Shown: positions 37,757-51,325, counted from the stretch's first letter. The stretch is 64,000 nt of DNA from Aphelocoma coerulescens (GCF_041296385.1 NC_091015.1:55680345-55744344), one strand, 5' to 3'. The notes: generated by a model from the sequence alone, not told the origin. Made by a program: numbers and translations.

Positions 37757-40700
37757 GTATTCTTTTAAGGCGTGCATTACTTTTCTCACATCCTTGCAGC
37801 TTTGGAGCATTTTCAGCACAGATGTGGGGAGGCAACTAAGATTATTAAACTTTTCTTTTACCAGGTATTGGTAGTTTTTTTCCCTGCAAAGACAGCTGAC
37901 AGCATGTGTGAGACATTAACTGAAAAGCAAAATACTTGCAGAAATTGGACTTCAGATTTACATGTCTTAGCTAACTCTATCCCCTTCCAAGAGAGGACTG
38001 TATTGTTTTTCAGTAGAGGTATTGTAATTGTACATGCATCTTTAGTCAAAAGCTTGTCTTATTTTTAGCACTTTTTTTTAATGTAATTTCTTAGAGGCAT
38101 CATCTTGACATAAGGGATTTCTTTTCAATTTTCCAGCTGCAACAAATATTGTACACAAGTGAGAGGGGCTTTTTGTTGTTTGGGGCTTTTTTAATCATGA
38201 GGGACTGGTTCTAATTAGTTTGTTTGTTTGTCTGTTAGCTGAGTGGGGGTTGCAGTATCTTTTGAAAACTGTTGTTAAGAATGCACTGGATGAGTCATTC
38301 AGTAGTGAATGCTGTTGAATTGAATGAGAAGTATATTTAGTCATCTCCAAAACTAAACATCACCCTAGCAATAGGTGAATGTAGGAAAAAAATTAGAGAA
38401 GTTCTGAAGTTAATATTTCCTTCAGATTTCTATGCCTGTTGCCATTGCTTAATTTCATTCTGAATGCCATGTGTCTCTTTACTGTTATGGCATGTTGCAC
38501 AAGTTCAAGTTATTAAAAAGTCTGACTAGGAGTACCCTGCCATTCCTTCTGGAGCCTGGGGACCAAAGAGATCAATTTCAGCTGGAAAGATACAGGCACT
38601 TATATCGTTTGACAACATGTGAGGTAAAAGGGGATATATTCAGAAGCAATTTTTGTATCTGTGAGATTGGCAGTGCTCTGACACAATCCTGGTGGAATCA
38701 GTGGAATTACAGCAGATTCCCACCCCGATAAAGAAAGAGGTGATCCGTAGTGCCAGTTATAATTAATGAGGGTCTCTTTTAACATGCTACTGATAATTGT
38801 TAAGATACTACTTCCTACTTAGGATTTCAAGGGTGAAAATTATTTTTTATTCCTTTTTTTCCTCTCTCCATGTTAGACTCCTAAAATGCTCTTGGAAAAA
38901 AAATCAGAAGGGACTAGCAAAATACTTTTAACAACTTTATCTCCTGTCTTCTTTTCACAGTTAGGGCTGTAAATCTGAAGAATGTAATGGGAGCAGTATT
39001 TTATAATGGTAAAAGTGACAATTAATTCCATTATTAGAAAGTCTCCAGGCAGAAAAATGCTTGTTAATAGGAGAGATTGAGTAAATTACAATAATTAGGA
39101 AACCAAGGATAGACATGCATGCTCATCCTTTGCTAAAGGAAATGGTTCTGTAGCCGAGAGCTTCTCATTAGACTTGCACTTGAGTCTCTGCCGGATGCCT
39201 AGCTCTGGCACATATAGCATGAACTTCGCAAGGAGACACACGGATTCCACATCAATTACTGGCTGTTGATAGGCATGGAAGTTTTTTTACTCTAGAGACG
39301 AGTGATAGCTGGTGCAGCTGTAGGAAAGGAAGGAGAAAGCACCTGCTCTGATGACTACAGTGCAGGGAAGACAGGGCTCCCTGCCAGCAGTTTCAGCACT
39401 CTGTAAAACTCACATGTGGAAGGTACTGCTGATACCTGTTGACTCATCTGGCTGTCCTCCACCAGCTCTGCCTGTGTTGTGGCTGTGTCCTTGCCCACTT
39501 CAGAAAGCCAAGATGCATCACCTTTCTCTTTACAAGGCTGTAGTCAAGCAGCTAAAACAATATAAGTTTCAGTTTGGAACAGGTTGAATGAATTTGAAAA
39601 ATAGAGTTCAGTGTTTAAAATGTAGCTTAAAAATAGGGTTTGGGCCTTTTATTGGGATTTTCAAACACACTGTAGCCTGTGGCTGACTGTGAAGGCAGGG
39701 TGGGTGAGTGGCCACTACACAGATTGACCCCAGAGCCTGTGTGCCAGGGTGCAGACAGAGCACACAAGCTATTTCTGCTTGGAAAATGCAGGTGTAACCT
39801 ATCTTATCAAGGCAGTCTTAGGAAAACATGATCTAAACTGATAAACGAAGACTAGGGAGTGACATCCCCTACCTGTGTTAATGGCTTTTTAATGATTTTA
39901 CCCAATGACAGCTGTGTAGGGTATCTCACATGCTGCTCAAACTACATGAGCATGCACTGGTGTCTTCTTTCCCTCCCAAGCTGCAGAAGGACAGCCAGTA
40001 CCCACTGCAGGTAGTGTCTGTGTTATACTGTGGTGGCAATGTGACAAAAGTAAAATAACGTGCTGTAGAGCATTTCAGTGCCAGAAAGTCCTGTTACAGG
40101 CTGAGTTGTGAGTGCTTCTCTTTCAGAAAAATTTGAGCTTCTGTCTATTCCTCTGCTTAACAACTAAACCCTGCACAGTTTCAGATTAGAAAGTTTTTTG
40201 CCAGTTCAGGTTTTTGTTGATTTTTTTGGGGAGGGAGGGGGTAGTGTTTGGTTGATTTATTTTAGCTCAAAAATGGAGCATTTCCTCCCCTTAGAGGAAT
40301 GCAGATTCTCTTCTGGTAGTCATTACTACAGAAGTGCCAGCTGCTTACCAAAGCTTTGCTAATGAAGTCTGATTTGGGGCCATGTGAGCTAACTAAAGTG
40401 ACTCTTGGCATACAGAATGGCAGCTTTTGGGGCAGGACTGGGTGTATCCATTGTTTCCATGTGCCATTCAGCACGCAAGAGGAGCTGGTGCTTCCCGTGG
40501 CAAAGGCACTGCCTCATTCCCACAGATATTTAGGTCTTGCTGCTGTGTTATCGCAAATTGTCTCTGAAAACCCAGACCATCTTTCTTCCTGGGTGCCTTT
40601 CTATGAGGTATCCAGGTAGGTTACTGTCTTAAACTACAAGGAATTCTGCTGGCTGTTTCAGCACCTAATTCAGAACAGATGTGCAAATTGGTATTAATTA

Positions 40701-43700
40701 CAGCTCCAACTTCCCAGGCCAAAGGAGAGTTCCTTACATCCTTTAACAATCTCCTCCATATGTGCTTAATCCATGTGTAAAAGGGCTCTAAGTGAGCATC
40801 AACTGCACCTGCCAAATACAGTAGTCCAGAAAGAGCAGAAGTCATCTGAACACCTGTGGCCTTCCTCCACTTTAGGACCTTCTTAACTCTGCAAACCTGA
40901 CAAGGTACAAACCAAAAACTTGCCTGGAGAAAAGCTGGAATCTCAGAGTAGGTTTGGCCCGGTTTTCAATAAGGTTTGGGGGGCTTTGTCAGGGCTGGAG
41001 GAAGCATTTCCTCAGGCATTCAACAGCCCAGAAGCTTCCACAATGGTAGGAGCATGTGCTTGTCCTCAGAAAGATTGGGTAGGGATCATCTTTATTTTAA
41101 GAGCTCTGCTGAGAAAGGAGATGCCCTGCTTTTATTCAGGAAAATAAAGGTTGTAGTGCTCAAAACTCCAGTTGCTGTTCCTTTCTCAGGGGGACTGTGT
41201 TCCCACCATAATTTCCTACCTCCCAGCATAGCAGAGGTACTTTTTGTTTCCTGCTGCGTAGAGTCGAGTCCTCACCTGTTGAGCAGGACACAAAGGTTTT
41301 GTTGTTTACATCTAAAGTTGCTGGGAACACCAATATCTCCCCTGCCAGTTGGGAACCCCAACCACTGGTCCAAATGTTTACAGGTCTCTGCCTCTGGCCC
41401 CATAAGCCCTTGCCCCTGTGCCATGCAGTATTTGCACAGCACTGAAGTGTTACAGCTCTCAGTAGGAACTGTGTGCCTGTCAAAACCATCACAAATTATT
41501 TTAAACATATGTCTTTGACTGTCCTCCCCCCACATCATAGCATTCCCTGTATTTGTATGTTTTAGCCCACGTAGTTCAGATATTAAACAGGACAGCACAG
41601 CCTAGCTCAAGTAAGCACAACTCTAATAACTTGGGCTCCTTATCCATGGAGCTAATGCTCTTTAAAAAGGTTGGGGTTTACCACTTTGTTGGGGTTACTC
41701 CAGCAAAGATCTGAGGAGACCAACATGCCGAGAGGTTTTGTAGGACTATCCTGTTGCATGGATTTGCCTCCAGGTGTTCTCAGAGAGTGTTGAAGTCACA
41801 GTCTGATGTCCCTATCCTTTCATCCAAATGTAGGAGTTGCTTTATCTCCTGAAAAGCATTTGCTTATGCTATTGCTCATTCTGATTTTGAAGCAAATATC
41901 ACAGAGCATCCCATCATTGAATACATAATAGGAAAATAATAATGGGTGCTGTCAAATTTCTGGAGTAATCTCTGCGAACACAATCACACATTTTAGTAAA
42001 TAGACAGATCAAATAATTCAGAGGTAACTTTGCAATCTTTCAGTGGGGGGAGAGGAGGAGGATTAAGTTTACACAAATAAGGTGTCAGGGACTCCTGAAC
42101 ACAGCCTCTGCAATATGCTGTAATGACTGTTGCTATTCCTGAGATGCTGTGCTGAGAATGATCTCCTCGGGAAACTGCTGCTGCAGTGCTGTTGGCCAGG
42201 CTGGCCTCATCCAGCAGCTTAAATGCAACACAGAAGTGATCTGGCAGCATGACAGCCCAACTGGGAGCAGCTCTGAGCCAACAGATTTGGGCTGTTCTAC
42301 ACTAGCAACCCTCATGCTACTGTCCCTGTGCTCCACACAGGCACATGGTTTGCACCTGTCTGCCTCTCCTATATAAATATGCCTAGAAAGTATAATTTTT
42401 TTACATTTTTTGAGATATTTTAATTTTACACATTAGGCATACTTAAAATCATTTTAAGTGATTAAGAAAAACAGCACTTTACAGTTTTAAATAGAGCTGT
42501 CAAAATCATACAATTATGGATGGACCTTTGAGTGACCTAATATCTTTCCACTTTGAAAATACTCTACGAAAAAACCAGATAGATACACCATTAAAAATTT
42601 ATGTTTCCTGATGACATTTAAATCAGGAATATCTGTCTAATTCTGTGGAAGTTTCCTAGGGTAAAACATCCTGCAGTAACTGAAGAGTACTGCCCGCATT
42701 TATTATCTGTCTTGTACCAAATCACAGCAGAATGGCAAATAAGAACTGTTTGGTAATAGAATTGAATTAGTCACATTTGTTACTGACTGTCACCGTCACA
42801 CCTACGGAGAATTTGGGGCAGGGTGGGGGCTTGTTCAGCTGTTGAGGTTGGAAAAATCACTACAATTAGAATGCATTAGATTGTGTGCACTGAAGGAACC
42901 CTGCTCATCCATGGTGGTGATGTCAGAGCTAAGAAATAGGTTTTTTTAAAAAGCAGACATTCACAAAATAATAATGATAATAATAACAATATATATACAG
43001 CTTTGCTAGATTTCAAAAAGATGAGAAAGTAATCTTAATAACAAAATTAACCCTTTCCATGAGAAAGTGTCCTGATTTAGTGAATAGACTTTCTCAGCTG
43101 GTCTGTTTCCCTAAGTCTAAAAGGAAGAAAATGTTATAGATCTTTCCTCTACGTAACGCATTAACATTCCACACTATGAGTGGAATACCAAATCGACACA
43201 AACTCATGCAAAACTGCCTCTCAAGTTCAACAGAACAGAAAAAATCAACTCGTGTTCCTTCCAGCTCTGTGTTTTTTCCAACGATAAGGACTCCTTGGGA
43301 AGTGACTGTTGCCAGCACCTTTGATATGTTGTGAAGGTTTCTTGTGGCAATGCATCCCAGCATTGCCAGAATGTCCCACAACCTTGTGCTGGGAGGATAA
43401 CCCAGGCAGTCAATTAGAAAGCAGCTCAGTGAGGCAGCCTCTGCACAGGGGATAGGAGGGCTATCAAGCACAACCAGTAGAGTTTAAATGAGAAAGAAGC
43501 AGTCCCAGAGTCAAACCTGGGGCTGAACTAGTGTTTATGCACTTTGAATCAGGCTCCATCCCAGGCCATGCTAATTTAAAAAAGAAAAAAAAAGAACTCC
43601 TAGAGGTCTTGTTGCCTGCCCAAAGGTGTTTCTCTCAAAATCAATCATCATGGAAGCACTTTCAAAGACAAAATACAAAACTTCGCTTTGAACTTTTTTT

Positions 43701-44501
43701 TTAACCTTTCTTACTTTCACATGAGTTTTCCCTGGGCTTTTAGGTGTCAATCAAATTGTCTTCCCAAAATTTTCAGGAACATCTTGTGTGAACTCTGTGT
43801 AGAAACATCTTCTCAGTTTTGCCTTGCTGGATGGAGAACCTTCTTTTGAAACGTATTTGTATTACAGGGGTGGACAGTACAGCTTCCTGCTGCTTGTGAC
43901 AGCTAAGGCAGAACATTTCAGTGACCTTACCAGTGTTTTAAGCATGTTTCTTTCCTATTGAGACAAGGCCTACCAGGAAAGGAATCAAGAATATTTCAGC
44001 CATTTTTTTTCAGCTTTTCTTTCCTTGAGCATTAAGAGATGACTTGAATTACTCATCTGAATCTTCACATTTAGGTGATTAGCATTTGCTGTGTGAAGCT
44101 TGATTCTAGCCCAAGTATTCTGTTTGTTGTGCCTGTTCTTGTAAGATATTTGGTGCCCCTTAGTTTATTTCCTTCTTGAAAGTCAGAATTACTGTCTACA
44201 ACTAAAGTATGTGCAATGCACCTACAGCTTTTCTTCAAGCAGATTGCTGTTAGGTTGTGGGGTTTTTTCACAACCCAACTTCCATAGAAAGTTTCAACAC
44301 AAGAAGAAATATGGGTGTTTCCCTGGCAGTTTAATCAAGTTTGTTCTCTTTTTTGTATTAAAGAACCTTTATTTTGTAGGTGGTAAGCATAACCATAGTC
44401 ATGACCCTTTCAGCGGCATCACACTTCATTTCTGAAAGCCCACAATTTAGGCTGGTCACACTTGGCAGAAATTCTTCATCTCAGGACTCCAAATAAGTGT
44501 A

Positions 44502-44536
44502 AGAAAAATGCCTTCTTAAAGAAAAATGCCATCTTA
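44502..44536 (+). repeat. 18-bp imperfect tandem duplication in NPSR1 intron 1
   Basis: AGAAAAATGCCTTCTTAA is followed directly by AGAAAAATGCCATCTTA; one mismatch. Local slippage product. Confidence 0.9.
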
Positions 44537-44811
44537 GGCTTTTAAAGTCCTTTTTCCTAAGACTTGTATGTTTGTGCTATTTCTATGCCAGTAGCCTTTA
44601 CACCCATACTCTTTACTTGCAGAGTAAATTTTAATTTACATAAAGATTCCCAGAAAGATCTGAGCTGTTCGTGTTTCTGTGATAAAATAAATAATATGCA
44701 ATGTGTGCAAACTATTCATCTGATTATGTCTGTGTGCATACCTTTCAGTTTTAAGAATATTCCTTAAGAAAATAGGTCTTATGCATACTTGTGTGTGTGC
44801 AGAATAGTTCA

Positions 44812-45170
44812 AGTAGAGGAGAACTTCTGGAGGTCACCTGAACCAACCACTTGAAAGCAAATTCAAACTGTGCTAGATTTCTCAGGGCAGTGTAGATTCA
44901 AATATCTCCGGGGATGGAAATCCCACAGCCTCTCTGAGTTCCCATCCCAGTGCTTGACCACGCTCATGAAGAACAATTTTTTCCTAATGTCTTATCAAGA
45001 TGTCCCATGTTGCAACCCTTCTTTGTGGACTCTTGCCCTTTCTTTGTGCACATCTGAGAAGGTTCTGGCTCCATCTTCTCTGCACCCTCCTGCTAGATAA
45101 TTGTAGGCAGCTCTTAGGCCCCAGACAGCTCCTCTAGGGTTTCTGCTGTGGAGGAATCTGGCAGTATGGA
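44812..45170 (-). mobile_element. Old CR1 LINE fragment, minus strand
   Basis: In NPSR1 intron 1. Diagnostic pieces on the plus strand are AGAACTTCTGGAGGTCACCTG, CCCAGTGCTTGACCACGCTC, AATTTTTTCCTAATGTC and TGCACCCTCCTGCTAG, in the order expected of a reverse-oriented CR1 3' part. Divergence is higher than in the copies at 6.6 and 8.1 kb, and the terminal octamers are not recognisable. Confidence 0.78.
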
Positions 45171-45409
45171 AAAGAGGTGTTTTATTATTTTTTCTTTGTT
45201 CATTTATTTAAAAATTCTATGAATTATATCAGAGGTTTAGCCACTGCCTTTAAAACTCCCTAATTGGGTTAATGAGTGTATTTCTATGATTCCGTTCAGT
45301 GTTGCACTCCAAAGTGCAATTTGCCTTAGAGGTAAGCTGATTAAAAATCCCTGATGGAAATCAGTCAAACTGCATAGCACCTGTCTGCCTCTGGAAAATT
45401 AATCTTCCT

Positions 45410-45545
45410 GGTTTGGGTGGATTTTGGGTTTTTGTTCATGGTGTTGGTTTTTTGTTGTTTTTTTTTTTTTTCTTGATGTTGTTTGGTTTGGGGTTTCTTT
45501 TTGGTTTTTTTTGGTTGTTGGTTTTCATTTGTGGTTTTTTTTTAA
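45410..45545 (+). repeat. G/T-rich low-complexity tract in NPSR1 intron 1
   Basis: About 135 bases of alternating T runs and G/GG, similar in style and strand to the tracts at 8.9 and 25.1 kb. Confidence 0.9.
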
Positions 45546-48500
45546 GGGTTTTAAGTTCCCATCCTAAATGGGGGATGTTAAGATAGCAAATCTGTCCTGA
45601 ACATTTTCAGTTGTCAATGTTCAAAACTCCAGATCTTCTAAAGCAGCATCCAAAAAAAAAATGCTAATCTAGACTACTCCATTTTTCTACAGGGTCTGCA
45701 ATTAATGTGATTATTTTAGAGAGTGAGAAAAGATTTTTATATTTGTTTTTCCCTTCTTCAAGAAAGTAAAATGCAATCTACTAGTGGTGAACCTGACCAT
45801 GAGTATGACAGTTACCCAGTTTAACAAAGGGACTTATATATTATTCTTGTGTGTTAAGAACACTCTTACAAAATTTTTGGCTTGCTCCATGATTGCAGCT
45901 CTCTTACAATCTCAATTGCTGCTATGCTAACCCCATAATTTTTAAAACATACCAAAGGCAAGATCATTTGTGTATTCCCAGAGTTTATCAGCTGTCAAGA
46001 AAAAGCTGTTCAGAGGCTTAAGCTGCTACTTGCTTGTGATATGAGGGATCAATGCCTCTTCTTCACCCAAGAGACCAATAACATTGTGCAGGAAGACACC
46101 AGGTCAGCAGGGTCATGAATTTACCACAGACGTGCTGTCCTCATATTAAGAGTCCAGCCAGCCATTCCATGCATGGAGTATCTCTCCCTCTCTTTTTCTA
46201 TTTGCTCATTTCTTACCTGGAAACCTGCTTTTTCCAGGTTGTTTCCCAAGCAGCCTCAGCAGCTAGAGCTAAACTGTTTTAGGATTGGGTCCCTGTTCAA
46301 ATAAAAATAAGTTTTGTCCATTGATAGTTGAATCTCTTCTTCTATTAGGCAACTTCTCAAATATCAGACAAAGACTTTTGCACCTCAAGACATGAGGAAC
46401 AGCACCTCCACTGGAATGGGCTATCAGGTATATTGCCGTTCCACAGTCACAGCTGGTGTTCCCCAGCAGAAGGGATACAAATCCTGAGAGATTACAAAGC
46501 AAGGAATTTGATTGGGAAGAACTGGAAGGAGGGATGGCATTGTGGTACCAAAATGCCACCCAACATCTCCAAAAGGATTTAACTATGGTCTTGATTAAAG
46601 GGGTTTGCAGGGATGATCTTTGCCTCAAATACAAAGCAGAATACACCTCTTGCTAGACTTATCCTAGCCTCTGGATTCAGAAATTTTATCAGAGAAACAA
46701 AATGACAAGCCTCTTTTACAGCCAAAGGAAAATGCACACACTTCAGACAGGTTTTCTGGATTACATTTCACCCATGAAGAGGCATTTTCTTCATTGACTT
46801 AACCTGGTTTTAATCACAGAGCAACTTAGCAAAGCACAAATATGCGCTCTGGATGTCAAGCACCTCCATGCTCCAAACACAGCAGCCTTGTGGGACAGCA
46901 GCATGTGCAATGGCTCTGGTCAAGTCAAGGAAATCCTCTTGACTTTCATTTGTTGGTGACCTTAATAATGTCAACAACAACTCTAACCTGAAATAACTGC
47001 TGTATGACACTAGCCTCTCATGGTATTCTCGTGGAGTGTAGTTATCAATGCCCATTGCAAAAGAAGCCCTTGTCCACAGAGGTTTGGGAGATATTATTAT
47101 CTTGCTTTCTATCAGTATGCTTCTGATGGTTGCACAACATGCTATTGAAGAATGTTTTCTGTAGATTACCTTGTCCAGGACTGTTACTAAGAAATGATTT
47201 TTGTTTGATGAATGAACACGACATGAAATTAAACACTTCTATGTCTAAGCAACCTGAACATGATAAATAAAACTAGAGAAAATTCAGCTGAAGTGAAATT
47301 CAAGGATACATCAGCTATCTCTCTAATCTAATAACTATTTTTAAGACCTTCACAGATGGAAGTTTTACTGGCTCAATCAATCTCTCTATCTATGATATCT
47401 TTTTAAGTCTTTTTTTTCTTTTTAAATTTTCATCCTGAATTCTGTGCTGTAGTTTTGATTTTTGTCCAGTCTGCAGTGGATCTAAAGAAGAGATTAGTCC
47501 TTTCCTTTTTTACATCAGTCTTTTTGTGTCCTCAAGGTTATGTTCACCTTTTCCTGCAGATGGCTTTCCCTGGATTTAGCAACTTGATTCATTCAGTCAT
47601 TTTGCCTGACTATATCCTTTATGTCAGCTCATTGCTGTGTGTCCCTCTTGAAGCACTGTGCCCAGGACTGGGCATGGCCCAGTGGAAGGATTAGAACAGA
47701 GGCACATGAATGTGGTGTTGATCCCAAAGTGGTGGTGGCTGTTGCTGTCATGGTAGGGTGATGTCCTGATGTTCTGGGGCACTTTGCACGTGCGCTGTGT
47801 GTGAGGGTTGACATCTTGACGGCTGGTCCAACCAAGTGTGATTACACTCACTACACTGTAGTCCTGCACTTCTACTTTGTTGGACAGCATCTTGCTTTTT
47901 TCCCAGTACATGTTTCCAATTCATGAAGATAATTTTGAATTCTAATCCTAGCCTCTGCCAAGGCCTTTATCACAGTGGGCGTCCCATTAATAACCATGGA
48001 ATTTTTCATTTTGCAAGTTAACATAGACTGAGAGAGGCTGCAGTGATTTAAGTTGCCTATTTTTATGGCTCCTTAATCCCCAGGAATGAGATCTTTTTCC
48101 CTTTTGTCTGAATGGCAGCTCCCACAAATAGATTAATAGAAATTTTGGCTTTATTTCTTTGTCTACAGCCTTTCAGACTTACATCTATTTTCAGCGTTTG
48201 CATCTTTTAAGTTATCTTTGCAGTCTGGTTTAATTTCTGGAGTCTAAAATTGCTTAAAAGCATTGCTTTTAAATCGGTAGAAGGGATTTAAACTGACCAT
48301 TTGTGCTGTGCTCCTGTGGTGGGGAAACATCTTTCTAACAAGATCTCTGTTGCTCCATAGCTATTTCTTCTGTGGGAATCATAAGAAGGTTTGAATGTTA
48401 GATCTTTGTTCTGTTCCTATCCATATCAGTATAACACATGAATATAGAATTCCTTTCAAGAAAATGCTCTTCTGATTTTACACCAAAGAAAATGGGAACA

Positions 48501-49340
48501 AGTCTAGTCCCTTATTTTCTTCAGGTTTTCTGAAATGAAAAAAGCAAAACAAACCCTGAGGAGAAATCACTGATTTCAAGGAAAAAATTATGTGAAATCT
48601 CACCTTTTATGATTTTATTGTCTTCCAAAAAAATATTTCCTTTCAATTCCTGTACTAAGAACAGCACCCCCATAAAAATAGCTTTGCCTATCTCTGCCAC
48701 ACATTTTGAAGGAAATTTGTTTCCAAGAAATTCAAGAGATTTGCAGATACCCCAAAAAGGTGGATTTTATTTTTTAATCTAAAAGTATCTAGCTCACACA
48801 AGTTGTCTCATCTAGGTCACTCTATAGTCAGTGGAGACAGCCCATCCCAAAGTAGGTGAGATGAGTGGTGACTCATCTCTGAGACACTGCTATTACCTAG
48901 ACAATACTATGACAATTCAGAATAGTTCTGTCTCTTTGGAACTTTAAAGTTAGGTGAGATGACATGAATGGTAGATTATGCTGGTGAAAATCATCATGCT
49001 GTGAAAAGTGAAATCCTTTCAACGCAGCCTTCATTGTTTGCTTAAAATGATCACTGGGCTCAGGCACAGAGTGCAACCTCAAATTGCTCCTCATCAGGTC
49101 TTGTTTGCCATGCATGACCACATAATCCACAAGGTAGTGTGGCTCCCTACGTGGAGGAAAGCTGACGCTGGTCCCCAGGAGCGGCTGCCCAGGGGGACGA
49201 TGGGAGGGACGAGGAGGGACCATGACTCCTGACCAGGAGGGGGCTAAGAGGTGAGGAGGCACTGAGGCTAGTTACAAAGGAGAAAGCTCCGTGTCCCTGC
49301 TCCCTTACTTTCATTCCACCTTCCCTCCCCACGCTCACAG

Positions 49341-49463
49341 TGAGCTATTTTATTTGCAAGCAGAAAGAGCTCTGGTTTCTGCTCACCCACAGTGGCTTCC
49401 AAATGCTTTTAATGAGTATCCTCTTCTGCTCTACCAGAAGGCTGCTTCTACTAGCCCAGTCAG
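49341..49463 (+). other. Exon-like segment in NPSR1 intron 1 (unsupported)
   Basis: A pyrimidine-rich tract ending CTCACAG precedes the segment, and CAG|GTAAGT, a consensus donor, ends it. Its length is 123 bases, a multiple of three. If spliced between exons 1 and 2 it would place TGA as the first codon in frame, truncating the receptor after residue 49. No homology to any protein is seen. It is either a chance pairing of splice signals or a poison-type exon. Confidence 0.2.
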
Positions 49464-50389
49464 GTAAGTGGGGTCTCTCTTACAGCATCCTTCCCCCAAC
49501 CTGCTCAGGACAGGTCCTTGGGGTCACATCTGCAGGGCCAGCACCTGGCACCCCTCCTCAGCTGCATCCCTCGCCTGCCTCCTCCATTTTCCTCTAACTC
49601 CCATGTTATGGGTTTGCTGTCTGGAACTGGAAGATCCCAAACGACTGCACTGACGTAACATAAAACTCACCCCAGTTGCGAGGATGTAAAGATTGGGTGT
49701 GCACTCACCAAACAAGCAAACGTGGACACACACCCTGTTGATCTTGCAGCCAGAGCATCCTGATGCTTTGAGAGCACGAATAGCTTTCTTACTTTGTTTT
49801 CTTTGTACACACACCACTAGGGGACGTTTTGTCATCACGTTTCAGTCGCTACACAGTTACACTTTGCCTTAGTGGGTCATGCTTCCTTTTCCGTCTTGGT
49901 GCACATCTAGATCATGGAGTGGATGTCTGAATTTCATAAGGCTCGTGAACGACCCGGACTCACTGAAGTTGGGAAAGAGAGAAGTATTTATTTCCCCCAT
50001 TTCTCCAAAGGAGCCCATCTATCAACATTCCTTATGAAGCGAGGCAGCTGGTTATTTCACAGCTTGCTGGAGCAGCACAAGAAAGCTGAGAGCCGACTCT
50101 CATTTTAGCACTAACTGTGGAATACAGACACTGCTAGTGGTTTTGTGAAGAGAGGAGTAGTATACAGCCACTGCAAACCAATCCGGGATGAACATCACTA
50201 CCAGTGATGCATGTTAAGTATTTTCTGAAAAAACAAGAACATCTTTTAGACTAAGTAGTAGATATCAATTGGCAAAATTCAAATTTCACTCCTATTTTCC
50301 ATTCTCATCTCATTTGTCTGAGGATAAGTGACTGTCTTAAGTCAGTACCCACCCACCCATCTATATGCTTCTTCCCTTCTCTCTAACAG

Positions 50390-50522
50390 ACAGAGCAGCT
50401 GGTGACTCTTTGGATTCTCTTTATTGTCACAATTGCTGGAAACGCCACTGTGCTCTTCTCTACCTGGAGGAGGAAGCGGAAATCTCGAATGACCTACTTT
50501 GTTACTCAACTGGCAATCACAG
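50390..50522 (+). CDS. NPSR1: NPSR1 coding exon 2: TM1, intracellular loop 1 and start of TM2
   Basis: These 133 bases encode residues 50-93 plus the first base of codon 94. The acceptor is strong: a pyrimidine-rich tract ending in CTAACAG|ACAGAG. The donor is ACAG|GTAGTG. The peptide starts TEQLVTLW and continues through a hydrophobic TM1 (about residues 53-75). TM1 contains the class A Gly-Asn pair (GN, residues 66-67, N1.50). The basic loop RRKRKSRMT follows, then the TM2 start YFVTQLAIT. The match to mammalian NPSR1 is near-identical, with conservative changes such as K to R in the loop and F to Y at the TM2 start. The phase-1 donor leaves a G that would be completed to the TM2 Asp codon by the next exon. 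No frameshift or premature stop is present, so the exon looks functional. The remaining receptor exons are not in the window. Confidence 0.95.
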
Positions 50523-51279
50523 GTAGTGTATGGGAGGGGAAAGGGCACCTGACCTATGCAGGAATCACTATTAAAATGACCAATAAGAAAATGTGAGTTG
50601 AGTGGTGAAGAATTCAGTTGTCACCAGTTGCAGCTTGCCGTAAAGCAAATGGATGGCTGTTTATCTTAGGGCTCAGTCTGACTCTGATCTAAAAAGATGT
50701 TGCTAGATGTAGTAGTATGCAGCAGCTGCAACTCATTGATGTCACTAAATCTTATCTTCCAGTCTGAGTTTGCATCTGCATTTCCCAGAAGCTATGTCTC
50801 CAGCTGTTGTCATAGAACTGTTTAAATTAAACTAGTTTAAGATGAATCTCTTGGTTTTTCTACTAAAACTACTCTATCAATTATTCTCCTGCAGTGAAGA
50901 GTGAAAATAACTTCATGTTGTCAGGTTTAACAAAGTAAGGGAAATATAACAATATAAAGGGGGAGAGGAATGCATTTAGGTATTTTTTTTTAATGGAAAA
51001 AAGGATGCTGATCCAAGGACTTTGTAGTTTTTAAACAGAATGTAAAATGTACAGAAGCCTGGTTTGCAAAATGTCAGTCTCAGCAAGAAGAAAAGAAAAT
51101 GAGCATAAGCAGCACATTGTTTCTCTGTGGTCTTGAATGGACTACATTTGTGGGGGTTTAAGTTTCCCAAGGGAAAATATGTGCTGTTTCTATAACAGTG
51201 TCCTGCTACTAATCCCTGCTTACAAGACATCTGTGTATACACAAGACACTGCTTACAAGACACTGTTTGTGTATATAGG

Positions 51280-51325
51280 ATATATATATATATATATTCC
51301 TTCTATTGCCTTTTTTTTTTTTTTT
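51280..51325 (+). repeat. (TA)n followed by a T(15) run
   Basis: A short TA alternation, a five-base-class spacer, then 15 consecutive T. Low complexity in NPSR1 intron 2. It is preceded by a locally repeated GCTTACAAGACA unit (near 51219 and 51250). Confidence 0.88.

Larger units (their letters stand above)
37757..50389 (+). other. NPSR1: NPSR1 intron 1 (12,633 bp, phase 0)
   Basis: This intron lies between the two recognised NPSR1 exons, begins GTATTC and ends CTAACAG. Inside it I can support an old minus-strand CR1 copy (44812-45170), G/T-rich tracts (38163-38236 and 45410-45545), an 18-bp imperfect tandem duplication (44502-44536), and an exon-like segment with good splice signals but an immediate in-frame stop (49341-49463). 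The longest open frames here (for example 40976-41518) resemble no protein family I know. No other coding exon was recognised. Confidence 0.88.

Noticed and set aside
40976..41518. 180-codon open frame, the longest in the window
   Set aside because: No domain, signal or membrane pattern typical of a family; overlapping open frames on both strands; lies within NPSR1 intron 1.
47640..47700. Short CR1-like phrase (GAAGCACTGTGCCCAGGACTG)
   Set aside because: Only about 25 bases resemble CR1 and the flanks do not, so it may be chance.
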